29,208 nt of DNA from CAXBID01 sp963975495 (GTDB lineage Bacteria; Bacteroidota; Bacteroidia; Flavobacteriales; Flavobacteriaceae): positions 1 through 29,208 of the forward strand of contig CAXBID010000014.1 in the NCBI GenBank assembly GCA_963975495.1, in the 5' to 3' direction. Positions 6,644 to 14,152 of the stretch are shown one piece after another (the stretch's first letter is position 1; every line of letters starts with the position of its first letter). The translations under genes and the position numbers were made by a program. The notes under the pieces were generated by a model. That model did not search any database. It had not been told where the DNA came from and was given only the letters and a program-made list of their open reading frames with translations.

Positions 6644-6669
6644 AAATACATGACATCTATCATGAATTT
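6644..6669. promoter_or_regulatory. Candidate operator: near-perfect inverted repeat upstream of the propionate operon
   Basis: Arms AAATACATGA and TCATGAATTT are separated by 6 bp, with 9 of 10 arm positions complementary. The spacing (5-bp core CATGA-N6-TCATG) resembles half-site geometry of Crp/Fnr-type dimers. It lies 61 bp before the ATG of the methylmalonyl-CoA epimerase gene, in the divergent spacer shared with the GT-C gene. TTGACA at 6691-6696 could be a -35/-33 element, but no convincing -10/-7 box follows. The regulator is unknown. Confidence 0.4.
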
Positions 6670-6730
6670 AAAAAGACACCTATTTTAATTTTGACATATT
6701 ATTAAATACATTAAAATAAACATATTAGTT

Positions 6731-7138
6731 ATGAATATTTCACATATAGAACATCTGGGAATTGCAGTTGAGAATTTAGAAGAATCCATTAAGTATTATG
6801 AAGACGTTTTGGGTATGACATGTTATTCTGTAGAAGAGGTTGCGGATCAAAAAGTGAAGACCGCTTTTTTTTTAGTAGGTAATACAAAAATCGAATTGTT
6901 GGAAAGCACATCGCCAGATGGTCCAATTGGCAAATTTATTGCTAAAAAGGGGCAAGGAATTCATCACATAGCATTTGCAGTAGACAACACCAATACGGCC
7001 TTAAAGTTAGCAGAGGAGAGAGGCGTAACATTGATTGATAAAGAATCTAGAAAAGGTGCGGAAGGATTAAATATAGGTTTCCTACATCCAAAGTCAACAT
7101 TGGGTGTTCTTACAGAACTTTGTTCTAAACAAGAATAA
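6731..7138 (+). CDS. mce: Methylmalonyl-CoA epimerase
   Basis: A 135-residue vicinal-oxygen-chelate (glyoxalase fold) protein. It interconverts the (R)- and (S)-methylmalonyl-CoA epimers, linking the mutase to the decarboxylase or carboxylase. Metal-binding positions are visible in HIEHLGIAV near the N-terminus, HHIAFAV in the second half and LTELC at the C-terminus; EDVLGM and GKGQGIHHIAF also match the family. It is the first gene of the long plus-strand operon, 35 bp before mmdA, and all partner enzymes follow, which makes this assignment much safer than for an isolated glyoxalase-like gene. The spacer upstream holds a dyad-symmetric candidate operator. Confidence 0.93.
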   Translation: MNISHIEHLGIAVENLEESIKYYEDVLGMTCYSVEEVADQKVKTAFFLVGNTKIELLESTSPDGPIGKFIAKKGQGIHHIAFAVDNTNTALKLAEERGVTLIDKESRKGAEGLNIGFLHPKSTLGVLTELCSKQE

Positions 7139-7173
7139 TATTAATAAGAGTAGATAAGCAAAAACATAAACTT

Positions 7174-8733
7174 ATGGCGAATCAAGATAAAATAAACGAA
7201 CTCATTGAAAAAAGAGCTAAAGCAAAGATGGGAGGCGGCGAAAAACGTATCGATTCCCAACATGCCAAAGGAAAATTAACGGCTCGTGAAAGAATAGATA
7301 TTCTTTTAGATGATGATAGTTTTGAAGAGTTTGATATGTTCGTGACACACAGAACAAAATCATTCGGGCTAGATAAACAAATATTCTTATCGGATGGAGT
7401 AGTGACAGGTCATGGAACCATTGATGGTAGAATTATATATATTTTTGCTCAAGATTTTACGGTATTTGGAGGCTCGCTTTCAGAAACCTATGCTTTAAAA
7501 ATTTGCAAAGTAATGGATATGGCAATGAAAATTGGCGTACCAGTAATAGGACTTAACGATAGTGGAGGGGCACGTATTCAAGAAGGGGTAAGATCACTTG
7601 CTGGGTATGCAGAAATTTTCCAAAGAAATATTATGGCTTCTGGAGTCATTCCTCAAATCTCATCCATATTAGGGCCTTGTGCTGGTGGAGCTGTTTATTC
7701 GCCGGCATTAACAGATTTCACCATTATGACCGATAAAACAAGCTATATGTTTGTTACGGGACCAAAGGTGGTACAAGCTGTAACAGGCGAAGTCGTGACA
7801 GCTGATCAATTAGGAGGTGCCTCTATTCATTCAACAAAATCTGGCGTGTCTCATTTCTTAGCTGAAAGTGATGAAGAAAACTTGTTGCTCATTAGAAAAT
7901 TATTAAGCTATTTGCCTTCTAATAATCTTGAAGACCCGCCAAATATCACAACATCAGATCCCATTGATAGGTTAGATGATATCTTAAATGAAATTATTCC
8001 CGAAAATGCAAACCAGCCCTATGATATTGTTGATGTTATTTCAACCATCACTGATAACGGCGAATTTTTAGAAGTACACCGAAACTATGCACGTAATATA
8101 GTTGTTGGATTTGCTCGTTTTAATGGCAGATCTGTTGGTATTGTTGCAAATCAACCAAAATACTATGCAGGGGTTTTAGACTGTGAAGCTTCAAGAAAAG
8201 CCGCTCGATTTGTTCGTTTTTGTGATTGTTTTAATATACCCATTGTAACCTTAGTAGATGTGCCAGGATTTTTGCCAGGTACTGGTCAAGAGTATGCTGG
8301 TATTATTTTGCATGGTGCAAAACTGTTGTATGCTTATGGCGAGGCCACTGTTCCTAAAGTAACCATTACACTTCGTAAATCATACGGTGGTGCACATGAT
8401 GTGATGAGCTGTAAACAATTACGAGGTGATTTAAACTACGCTTGGCCTACGGCAGAAATTGCGGTAATGGGAGCTAAAGGTGCAGTAGAAGTTTTAGAAA
8501 GTTCTAACATAAGAAAAATTGAAGATGCCGATGAAAAACTGAATTATATTGAAGAGAAGGAAAACGAATATAACACCAAGTTTGCCAATCCTTACGTGGC
8601 TGCCAAGTATGGTTTTATTGATGATGTTATTGAACCTCGAAATACTAGGTTTAGAATTATTAGAGCCCTAGAGTTGCTATCTAACAAAAAGGAAGTAAAT
8701 CCTCCTAAAAAACACTCAAATATTCCACTATAA
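7174..8733 (+). CDS. mmdA: Methylmalonyl-CoA decarboxylase alpha subunit (carboxyltransferase)
   Basis: A 519-residue crotonase-fold carboxyltransferase. It moves the carboxyl group from (S)-methylmalonyl-CoA to biotin on the carrier subunit, releasing propionyl-CoA. Typical motifs are GGARIQEGV and GPCAGGAVYSPALTDF in the N-terminal half, and VPGFLPGTGQEY and RKSYGGAHDVM in the C-terminal half. Sequence alone cannot separate it from propionyl-CoA carboxylase beta chains. The decarboxylase call rests on the next three genes, which encode the OadG-like, biotin carrier and OadB-like sodium pump subunits, and on the absence of a biotin carboxylase gene in the cluster. The stop overlaps the next ATG by one base. 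Confidence 0.9.
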   Translation: MANQDKINELIEKRAKAKMGGGEKRIDSQHAKGKLTARERIDILLDDDSFEEFDMFVTHRTKSFGLDKQIFLSDGVVTGHGTIDGRIIYIFAQDFTVFGGSLSETYALKICKVMDMAMKIGVPVIGLNDSGGARIQEGVRSLAGYAEIFQRNIMASGVIPQISSILGPCAGGAVYSPALTDFTIMTDKTSYMFVTGPKVVQAVTGEVVTADQLGGASIHSTKSGVSHFLAESDEENLLLIRKLLSYLPSNNLEDPPNITTSDPIDRLDDILNEIIPENANQPYDIVDVISTITDNGEFLEVHRNYARNIVVGFARFNGRSVGIVANQPKYYAGVLDCEASRKAARFVRFCDCFNIPIVTLVDVPGFLPGTGQEYAGIILHGAKLLYAYGEATVPKVTITLRKSYGGAHDVMSCKQLRGDLNYAWPTAEIAVMGAKGAVEVLESSNIRKIEDADEKLNYIEEKENEYNTKFANPYVAAKYGFIDDVIEPRNTRFRIIRALELLSNKKEVNPPKKHSNIPL

Positions 8734-9092
8734 TGACACACATATTATACACAGATATCATAGATGAAGGATATGTAATTCTAATTACAGGATTGGTAAT
8801 TGTATTTAGCGGTTTACTCCTGCTATCCCTTTTCTTCAAATTCGGATTGCCAACCATGCTCTATATATACAAGATCATCACAAGAGGAAGAGATAAAAAA
8901 ATAGCAGAAATTTCTCCAAAAAATAATCAGCAGTTTACAGGGGAAGTTGCAGCTGCTATTTCAGTAGCAATCCACATGTATTTAAGTAAACCACATGATC
9001 ATGAAAATGCCATATTAACCATTAAACAGGCTAGAAAATTATATTCTCCGTGGAGTTCTAAAATATACGGCACACATAACAATAGACTTTAA
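8733..9092 (+). CDS. mmdD: Na+-pumping decarboxylase small membrane subunit (OadG/MmdD-like)
   Basis: A 119-residue protein with one N-terminal membrane helix (VILITGLVIVFSGLLLLSLFF) and a cytoplasmic tail. The tail carries GEVAAAISVAIHMYL and the terminal YSPWSSKIYG, both typical of OadG/MmdD subunits in Bacteroidota. The subunit holds the soluble carboxyltransferase and the membrane pump together. TAATG overlap with mmdA indicates coupled translation. The biotin carrier follows after 41 bp. Confidence 0.87.
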   Translation: MTHILYTDIIDEGYVILITGLVIVFSGLLLLSLFFKFGLPTMLYIYKIITRGRDKKIAEISPKNNQQFTGEVAAAISVAIHMYLSKPHDHENAILTIKQARKLYSPWSSKIYGTHNNRL

Positions 9093-9133
9093 CCTAAAGA
9101 TTGTTTTTTTAACCATAAAGAAATACAAAATCG

Positions 9134-9553
9134 ATGAAAAATTTCACATTCAACATAAATGAAAACAGTTACGGAGTTAAAATTGTTTCACATGAAGATA
9201 ACACTATAGAATTAGAAGTGAACGGCACCTCTTATTCTGTAAAAATGAAAGAAGAAACAAAAAAAGCAAAAACGCCAACATTAGTACGTAGGCCAGCTAG
9301 TAGAGGTATTGAGCCTGTAAAAGTAAATCCTAGTTCATTAAAAACTAAAATTGTGGCACCAATTCCAGGGGTTGTATTATCCCTTAATGTAAAAGTGGGA
9401 GATGTTATTAAGGAAAATGATTTGTTGCTGGTTCTTGAGGCCATGAAAATGGAAAACAGTATCGTATCGGAAAAAGCAGGGGTTGTTACGGCCGTTAACG
9501 TACAAGTTGGCCAACAAGTGCTGCAAAGTGAAGTCATGATAGAATTAGAATAA
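9134..9553 (+). CDS. mmdC: Biotin carboxyl carrier subunit
   Basis: A 139-residue biotinyl domain protein. The biotinylation motif EAMKMEN places the modified lysine at residue 105, with 34 residues after it, the usual distance from the C-terminus. Residues 1-35 form a small strand-rich N-terminal part, and 35-65 are a Lys/Pro-rich linker that would allow the domain to swing. It carries CO2 between the carboxyltransferase and the membrane beta subunit. It lies between the OadG-like and OadB-like genes. Confidence 0.93.
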   Translation: MKNFTFNINENSYGVKIVSHEDNTIELEVNGTSYSVKMKEETKKAKTPTLVRRPASRGIEPVKVNPSSLKTKIVAPIPGVVLSLNVKVGDVIKENDLLLVLEAMKMENSIVSEKAGVVTAVNVQVGQQVLQSEVMIELE

Positions 9554-9623
9554 ATGTTGGTAATGTCATTATAGATAGAAGAGGGGTGGATAAGAAATAC
9601 CACTTTATTTTCATTCTTTCTTG

Positions 9624-10961
9624 ATGACTAAATTGAAAAAAATGAAAAAAGTAATAGTAATATTTGGCGTGTTATCGCTATTGATTTTTATAAGACCCGC
9701 TCTTGGATTCAATACAAATTCAGCAAATACTTCCACAACTTCTGTAGTTGAACAAACAACAGGAACAAAAGGTAAAAGCTTTATTGGAGAGGCATTAAGC
9801 GGTATTGAACATTTTTATGAATATACAGGTTTTGCAAATGCAGAAGCAGGGAATTTAATCATGATTTTTATCGGGATATTATTTATATATCTTGGGATTA
9901 AATTTGATTATGAACCACTTTTGCTGATTCCTATTGGAACGGGTGTGATACTCGGTAATATTCCATTTGTTGCAGGCAATCAAACGGGTATTTACGAAAC
10001 AGGATCGGTATTGAACTACCTGTACTTTGGGGTTGTAAAAGGGGTTTATCCACCCCTCATTTTTTTAGGAATTGGGGCAATGACCGATTTCTCATCACTT
10101 ATAGCTAATCCTAAATTAATGCTTTTAGGCGCAGCAGCTCAAATAGGTGTTTTTGCTACGTTTTTAGGAGCTTTATATTTAGGGTTTAGCCTCCCAGAGG
10201 CTGGAGCTATTGGTATTATTGGCGGTGCGGATGGGCCAACAGCTATTTTCCTTTCATCTAAATTAGCCAATGGTGTTAATGTATTGGCTGATGGGACCAC
10301 CGTTAAAAATTTGATTGGACCCATTGCTATTGCAGCTTATTCTTATATGGCTTTAGTACCCGTTATTCAACCGCCAATCATGAGATTATTTACTTCAAAA
10401 AAAGAGCGATTGATAAGAATGAAACCTCCTAGAGCGGTTTCACAAAAAGAGAAAATGATTTTCCCCGTTGTGGCTTTGTTGCTAACAACTTTTATATCAC
10501 CTAGTGCGTTACCACTTTTAGGGATGTTATTCTTTGGGAACTTATTGAAGGAGTCTGGTAGAACAGAACGTCTTGCTGATACAGCACGTACTAAATTGAT
10601 TGATATAGTTACCATTCTTTTAGGGGTAACTGTAGGAGCATCAACCCAAGCAGATATCTTTATCACTAAAGATTCTATGATGATATTTGGGCTGGGAGCC
10701 ATATCATTTGTTATAGCAACCATGGGCGGATTGCTTTTTGCAAAATTTATGAATTTATTTCTAAAAGGTAACGATAAATTAAATCCGCTTATTGGAGCCT
10801 CTGGTGTTTCTGCTGTTCCAGATAGTGCAAGGGTAGTGCATGCTGAAGGTCTTAAAGCCGATCCTCAAAACTACTTATTAATGCATGCCATGGCGCCAAA
10901 TGTTGCAGGCGTTATAGGTTCTGCAATTGCAGCGGGTATAATACTAAGTTTCTTAGGATAG
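9624..10961 (+). CDS. mmdB: Na+-pumping decarboxylase beta subunit (OadB/MmdB family)
   Basis: An integral membrane protein of 445 residues from ATG 9624 (439 if ATG 9642, MKKVIVIFG, is used; a TTG at 9621 is also in frame). It decarboxylates carboxybiotin and exports Na+. Key elements are GGADGPTAIF, with Asp203 equivalent to the essential aspartate of OadB, and NPLIGASGVSAVPDSARVVH followed by HAMAPNVAGVIGSAIAAG, the conserved C-terminal ion-path region. About 80 residues precede the usual OadB start: a hydrophobic segment like a signal peptide, a Ser/Thr/Asn-rich linker, then GEALSGIEHFYEYTGF, which looks like the normal amphipathic N-terminus. The extension may add a membrane anchor or be cleaved. 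The CoA-transferase gene follows after 55 bp. Confidence 0.92.
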   Translation: MTKLKKMKKVIVIFGVLSLLIFIRPALGFNTNSANTSTTSVVEQTTGTKGKSFIGEALSGIEHFYEYTGFANAEAGNLIMIFIGILFIYLGIKFDYEPLLLIPIGTGVILGNIPFVAGNQTGIYETGSVLNYLYFGVVKGVYPPLIFLGIGAMTDFSSLIANPKLMLLGAAAQIGVFATFLGALYLGFSLPEAGAIGIIGGADGPTAIFLSSKLANGVNVLADGTTVKNLIGPIAIAAYSYMALVPVIQPPIMRLFTSKKERLIRMKPPRAVSQKEKMIFPVVALLLTTFISPSALPLLGMLFFGNLLKESGRTERLADTARTKLIDIVTILLGVTVGASTQADIFITKDSMMIFGLGAISFVIATMGGLLFAKFMNLFLKGNDKLNPLIGASGVSAVPDSARVVHAEGLKADPQNYLLMHAMAPNVAGVIGSAIAAGIILSFLG

Positions 10962-11016
10962 AAATGCTTTAATAATTAAACAAAAAAAACAGGTACAATT
11001 TAAATATTTTTTTAAA

Positions 11017-12306
11017 ATGAAAATTCCAAATGTAATGTCGGCCCCTGAGGCTGTAAAACTAATAAAATCTGGCAATAGAGTATTAATTCAAGGTGGTTCA
11101 GCAACACCGCAAACATTAATTAAAGCTATGGTAGCACGTGCACCTGAGCTTAGAAAAGTTGAGATTTGCCATTTGCATACAGAAGGAGAATGTGGATACA
11201 CAAATCCAGAATTAAGAGAAAGTTTCCATACTAGTGCTTTCTTTATTGGTGGAAATGTAAGAAAGATGGTAGGTAATACGGTTGATTATATTCCTATTTT
11301 TTTAAGTGATATTCCAAGTTTATTCCGTGAAAAACACATGGATTTAGATGTGGTTTTGGTTAATGTGTCGCCACCAGATAAACACGGATTTTGTTCTTTA
11401 GGAGTTTCAGTAGATATTGTAATATCGGCCATTGAAAATAGTAAAAAAGTAATTGCCCAAATAAACCCTAAAATGCCTCGTACTTTTGGTGATGCATTGG
11501 TTCATTTAAATAAGTTTGATGCCTGTGTTTTAGTGGATGAAGACATTCATGAAATGAAATTTGTATCCCCATCAGAACAAGAAAATGCCATTGGAAAAAA
11601 TATTGCGGAAATTATTGAGGACGGAGCAACGCTTCAAATGGGTATTGGCGGTATTCCCAATGCCGTATTAACATTTTTAACAAATCACAAAAATTTAGGA
11701 GTCCATACAGAAATGTTCTCTGAAGGAATTGTAGATTTGGTAGAGAAAGGAGTAGTTAATGGGTCGCAGAAAAAGGTGAATCCATATAAAATTATTTCTG
11801 GTTTTGCTATGGGAACAAGACGTTTATATGATTTTATGGATGATAATCCTGAAATAGAAATGAATGATATAGCTTATGTAAATGACACAGCTATTATTCG
11901 TCAGAACCCAAAGGTAACAGCTATTAACTCTGCTATAGAGATTGACTTTACAGGTCAAGTTTGCGCAGATTCTATTGGAACTAGAATGTTCTCCGGCGTG
12001 GGAGGTCAAATGGATTTTATGCGTGGTGCTGCTTTATCAAAAGGAGGAAAACCAATTATTGCCATAACATCAACGACCTTAAAAGGCGTGTCTAAAATTG
12101 TTCCTGCCTTAAAACCTGGAGCCGGTGTAGTAACTACAAGAGCACATGCTAGATTTGTAGCTACAGAATATGGTATTGCTGAATTATTTGGTAAAACACT
12201 AAAACAAAGAGCGGAAGCATTAAGAGATGTTGCACATCCCGATCACAGAGAAGAATTGGATAAAGCTATTTTTGAACGTTTTGGGACTAATAGTGTCATG
12301 ATTTAA
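11017..12306 (+). CDS. Acyl-CoA:carboxylate CoA-transferase, probably propionyl-CoA:succinate
   Basis: A 429-residue class I CoA-transferase of the acetyl-CoA hydrolase / 4-hydroxybutyrate CoA-transferase family. GIGGIPNAVLTFL and HTEMFSEG, with Glu232 as the expected glutamyl-CoA nucleophile, are visible, as are GAGVVTTRAHARFV and EYGIAELFGKTL near the C-terminus. The family includes enzymes acting on acetate, 4-hydroxybutyrate, butyrate and succinate. Between the decarboxylase and the mutase, the economical reaction is propionyl-CoA plus succinate giving propionate plus succinyl-CoA, which closes the cycle without using ATP. Acetyl-CoA or succinyl-CoA:acetate transfer is the main alternative. 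Substrate is inferred from context; family is clear. Confidence 0.85.
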   Translation: MKIPNVMSAPEAVKLIKSGNRVLIQGGSATPQTLIKAMVARAPELRKVEICHLHTEGECGYTNPELRESFHTSAFFIGGNVRKMVGNTVDYIPIFLSDIPSLFREKHMDLDVVLVNVSPPDKHGFCSLGVSVDIVISAIENSKKVIAQINPKMPRTFGDALVHLNKFDACVLVDEDIHEMKFVSPSEQENAIGKNIAEIIEDGATLQMGIGGIPNAVLTFLTNHKNLGVHTEMFSEGIVDLVEKGVVNGSQKKVNPYKIISGFAMGTRRLYDFMDDNPEIEMNDIAYVNDTAIIRQNPKVTAINSAIEIDFTGQVCADSIGTRMFSGVGGQMDFMRGAALSKGGKPIIAITSTTLKGVSKIVPALKPGAGVVTTRAHARFVATEYGIAELFGKTLKQRAEALRDVAHPDHREELDKAIFERFGTNSVMI

Positions 12307-12334
12307 TTTTTAAATTTGAAAAAACATATATAGT

Positions 12335-14152
12335 ATGAGTACTAAAAATAAAACACTTTTTTCAGAATTTGGTCCCGTTTCAAAGGAACAATGGTTGGAA
12401 CGGGTAAATGTTGATTTAAAAGGTGCCGATTTTGATAAAAAACTTGTTTGGAAAAATTTAAGTAAAATCAATATTCAACCTTTTTATAACACAGAAAGCG
12501 AAATAGAATACATTACTAATACGGGTGAAAATTCACAAGTATTAATCAACTACAGAAAAATCACGGTTGAGTCTGCTGAAAGCGGTAATAACAAAGCCTT
12601 AAAAGCACTTGAGGAAGGTATTAACGGACTTCTTTTTAATATTGGGCAAAATGTATCGGTAGATAAACTTTTAGGTAATATTGATTTAAATGAAGTTGCC
12701 GTATCGTTTGTTTTGAATAATACCGACACTCGTTTTGCAAGAGCGTTTTTTGAATTTGCTGAGCGGAATCTTACTGAGACTAAAAATCTAAAAGGCTATT
12801 TTGATTTAAGATTGATAACTCAATATGTTACAGAAGGAACTATTGATACAGCACAATTTGATGTTTTAAATAACCTTGTGAAATTAGGTGAAGGGTATCC
12901 AAATTTTAAGACTATTACCATTTCAGGAACCAATTATTTAGATGCAGGTTCTAATCAAGTCCAAGAAGTAGCCTATACGTTAAACTCTTTGGTATATGTT
13001 ATAGAACAATGTTTAGATAGAAACATTAATATTGAAACCATTTTTAATAATTTACATTTTCAATTAGCAATTGGGTCGGAATATTTTGTTGAAATGGGTA
13101 AGTTTAGAGCCTTTAATAGTTTATTAAATGAAATAGCTAAACAATATGGCGTGTCAAATTTCAATCATGCTTTAACAGCAAAAACATCTGTTTGGAGCAA
13201 GTCGGTTACAGATGCGCATACCAATTTATTACGAGCAACTACCGAGGCAATGTCTGCTATTTTAGGTAATGTTGATGGGGTTTTAATTGATGCTTATGAT
13301 AAAGAATTTAATAAAGCATCTGATTTTTCAAGTAGAATTGCAGGAAACATTACGACCATTTTAAAAGAAGAATCTTATTTTGGTAAAGTAGCAAATCCGG
13401 TTGATGGCTCTTATTATATAGAAGAAGTAAGCACTAAAATTGCAGAGAAAGCTTTAGAACTTTTTAAGGCTATTGAAGAAAAAGGTGGGTTTTACCTAGC
13501 ATTTGAAAGTGAATTAATCCAACAACAAATTGCAGAAATTCGTCAAGAAAAAATAAAATTAATAAGCCAAAGAAGACTGCCAATGGTTGGTGTGAACAAA
13601 TACCCCAATCTTATGGAAACGGTGCCTTCAAAAGTACTTTCCGAAAGAAAAAATTCCAATACTAAATTATTGACACCAAGAAGAGCATCCTTGGAAATTG
13701 AGGCTATAAGAAAAGTGACTGAGCAATTGGTTGAGTCAGCAAATAAACGACCCATTGTAGAACTTACAAGTTTTGGGCATTTAACTATGCGTAAAGCAAG
13801 AGCTGCCTTTTCGTATGATTTTATTGGTGTTTCAGGTTTTGAAGTATGGCAGGAAAAAAGCTACGACACTGCAAAACAAGCGGCTGAAACGAGTGCTGCA
13901 TCAGATTCTGATGTGGTAATTATTTGCAGTTCAGACCAAGATTACGAGGAAAGCGCTTTAACGTTTGTAGAAACTTTTAGGGCAATTAATACTGATAAAG
14001 TGCTTCTATTGGCAGGGAACCCTGTAGATATTATGGATGCCTTAACCCAAGCAGGTTTAGATGGTTGTATTCATTTAAAATCGGATGTCGTTCAAGTCAT
14101 TTCGAGTGTTCAGAAAAAAGTTCAGAAAAACATTAAACCTTTAGAAGTATGA
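12335..14152 (+). CDS. mutA: Methylmalonyl-CoA mutase small (beta) subunit
   Basis: A 605-residue homologue of the mutase with a TIM-barrel domain and a degenerate C-terminal Rossmann-like domain that has no DxHxxG cobalamin-binding motif. That pattern is typical of the non-catalytic subunit of heterodimeric enzymes. The N-terminus FGPVSKEQWLERVNVDLKG is characteristic of the MutA family, as is AIGSEYFVEMGKFRAFN in the barrel. It pairs with MutB to isomerise succinyl-CoA and (R)-methylmalonyl-CoA. It is 28 bp after the CoA-transferase gene and overlaps mutB by 4 bp (ATGA), consistent with stoichiometric production of the two subunits. Confidence 0.92.
   Translation: MSTKNKTLFSEFGPVSKEQWLERVNVDLKGADFDKKLVWKNLSKINIQPFYNTESEIEYITNTGENSQVLINYRKITVESAESGNNKALKALEEGINGLLFNIGQNVSVDKLLGNIDLNEVAVSFVLNNTDTRFARAFFEFAERNLTETKNLKGYFDLRLITQYVTEGTIDTAQFDVLNNLVKLGEGYPNFKTITISGTNYLDAGSNQVQEVAYTLNSLVYVIEQCLDRNINIETIFNNLHFQLAIGSEYFVEMGKFRAFNSLLNEIAKQYGVSNFNHALTAKTSVWSKSVTDAHTNLLRATTEAMSAILGNVDGVLIDAYDKEFNKASDFSSRIAGNITTILKEESYFGKVANPVDGSYYIEEVSTKIAEKALELFKAIEEKGGFYLAFESELIQQQIAEIRQEKIKLISQRRLPMVGVNKYPNLMETVPSKVLSERKNSNTKLLTPRRASLEIEAIRKVTEQLVESANKRPIVELTSFGHLTMRKARAAFSYDFIGVSGFEVWQEKSYDTAKQAAETSAASDSDVVIICSSDQDYEESALTFVETFRAINTDKVLLLAGNPVDIMDALTQAGLDGCIHLKSDVVQVISSVQKKVQKNIKPLEV

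Noticed and set aside
6649..6664. Similarity between the operator-like dyad (TACATGAC) and the termini of the MITE-like elements.
   Set aside because: Only eight bases are shared, the AAAA that follows in the termini is absent, and the dyad has no second element end nearby.
6691..6720. Sigma-70-type promoter before mce built on TTGACA at 6691.
   Set aside because: No acceptable -10 or Bacteroidota -7 (TAnnTTTG) box lies at the right distance, so it is mentioned only as a possible half.
6554..6730. Cobalamin riboswitch ahead of the B12-dependent mutase operon.
   Set aside because: No B12-box-like conserved core or suitable stems were seen in the 177-bp spacer, and the gaps inside the operon are too short.
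7174..8733. Propionyl-CoA carboxylase beta subunit as the name for this gene.
   Set aside because: The adjacent OadG-, OadB- and biotin-carrier genes, and no biotin carboxylase gene, favour the decarboxylase, although sequence motifs alone do not decide.
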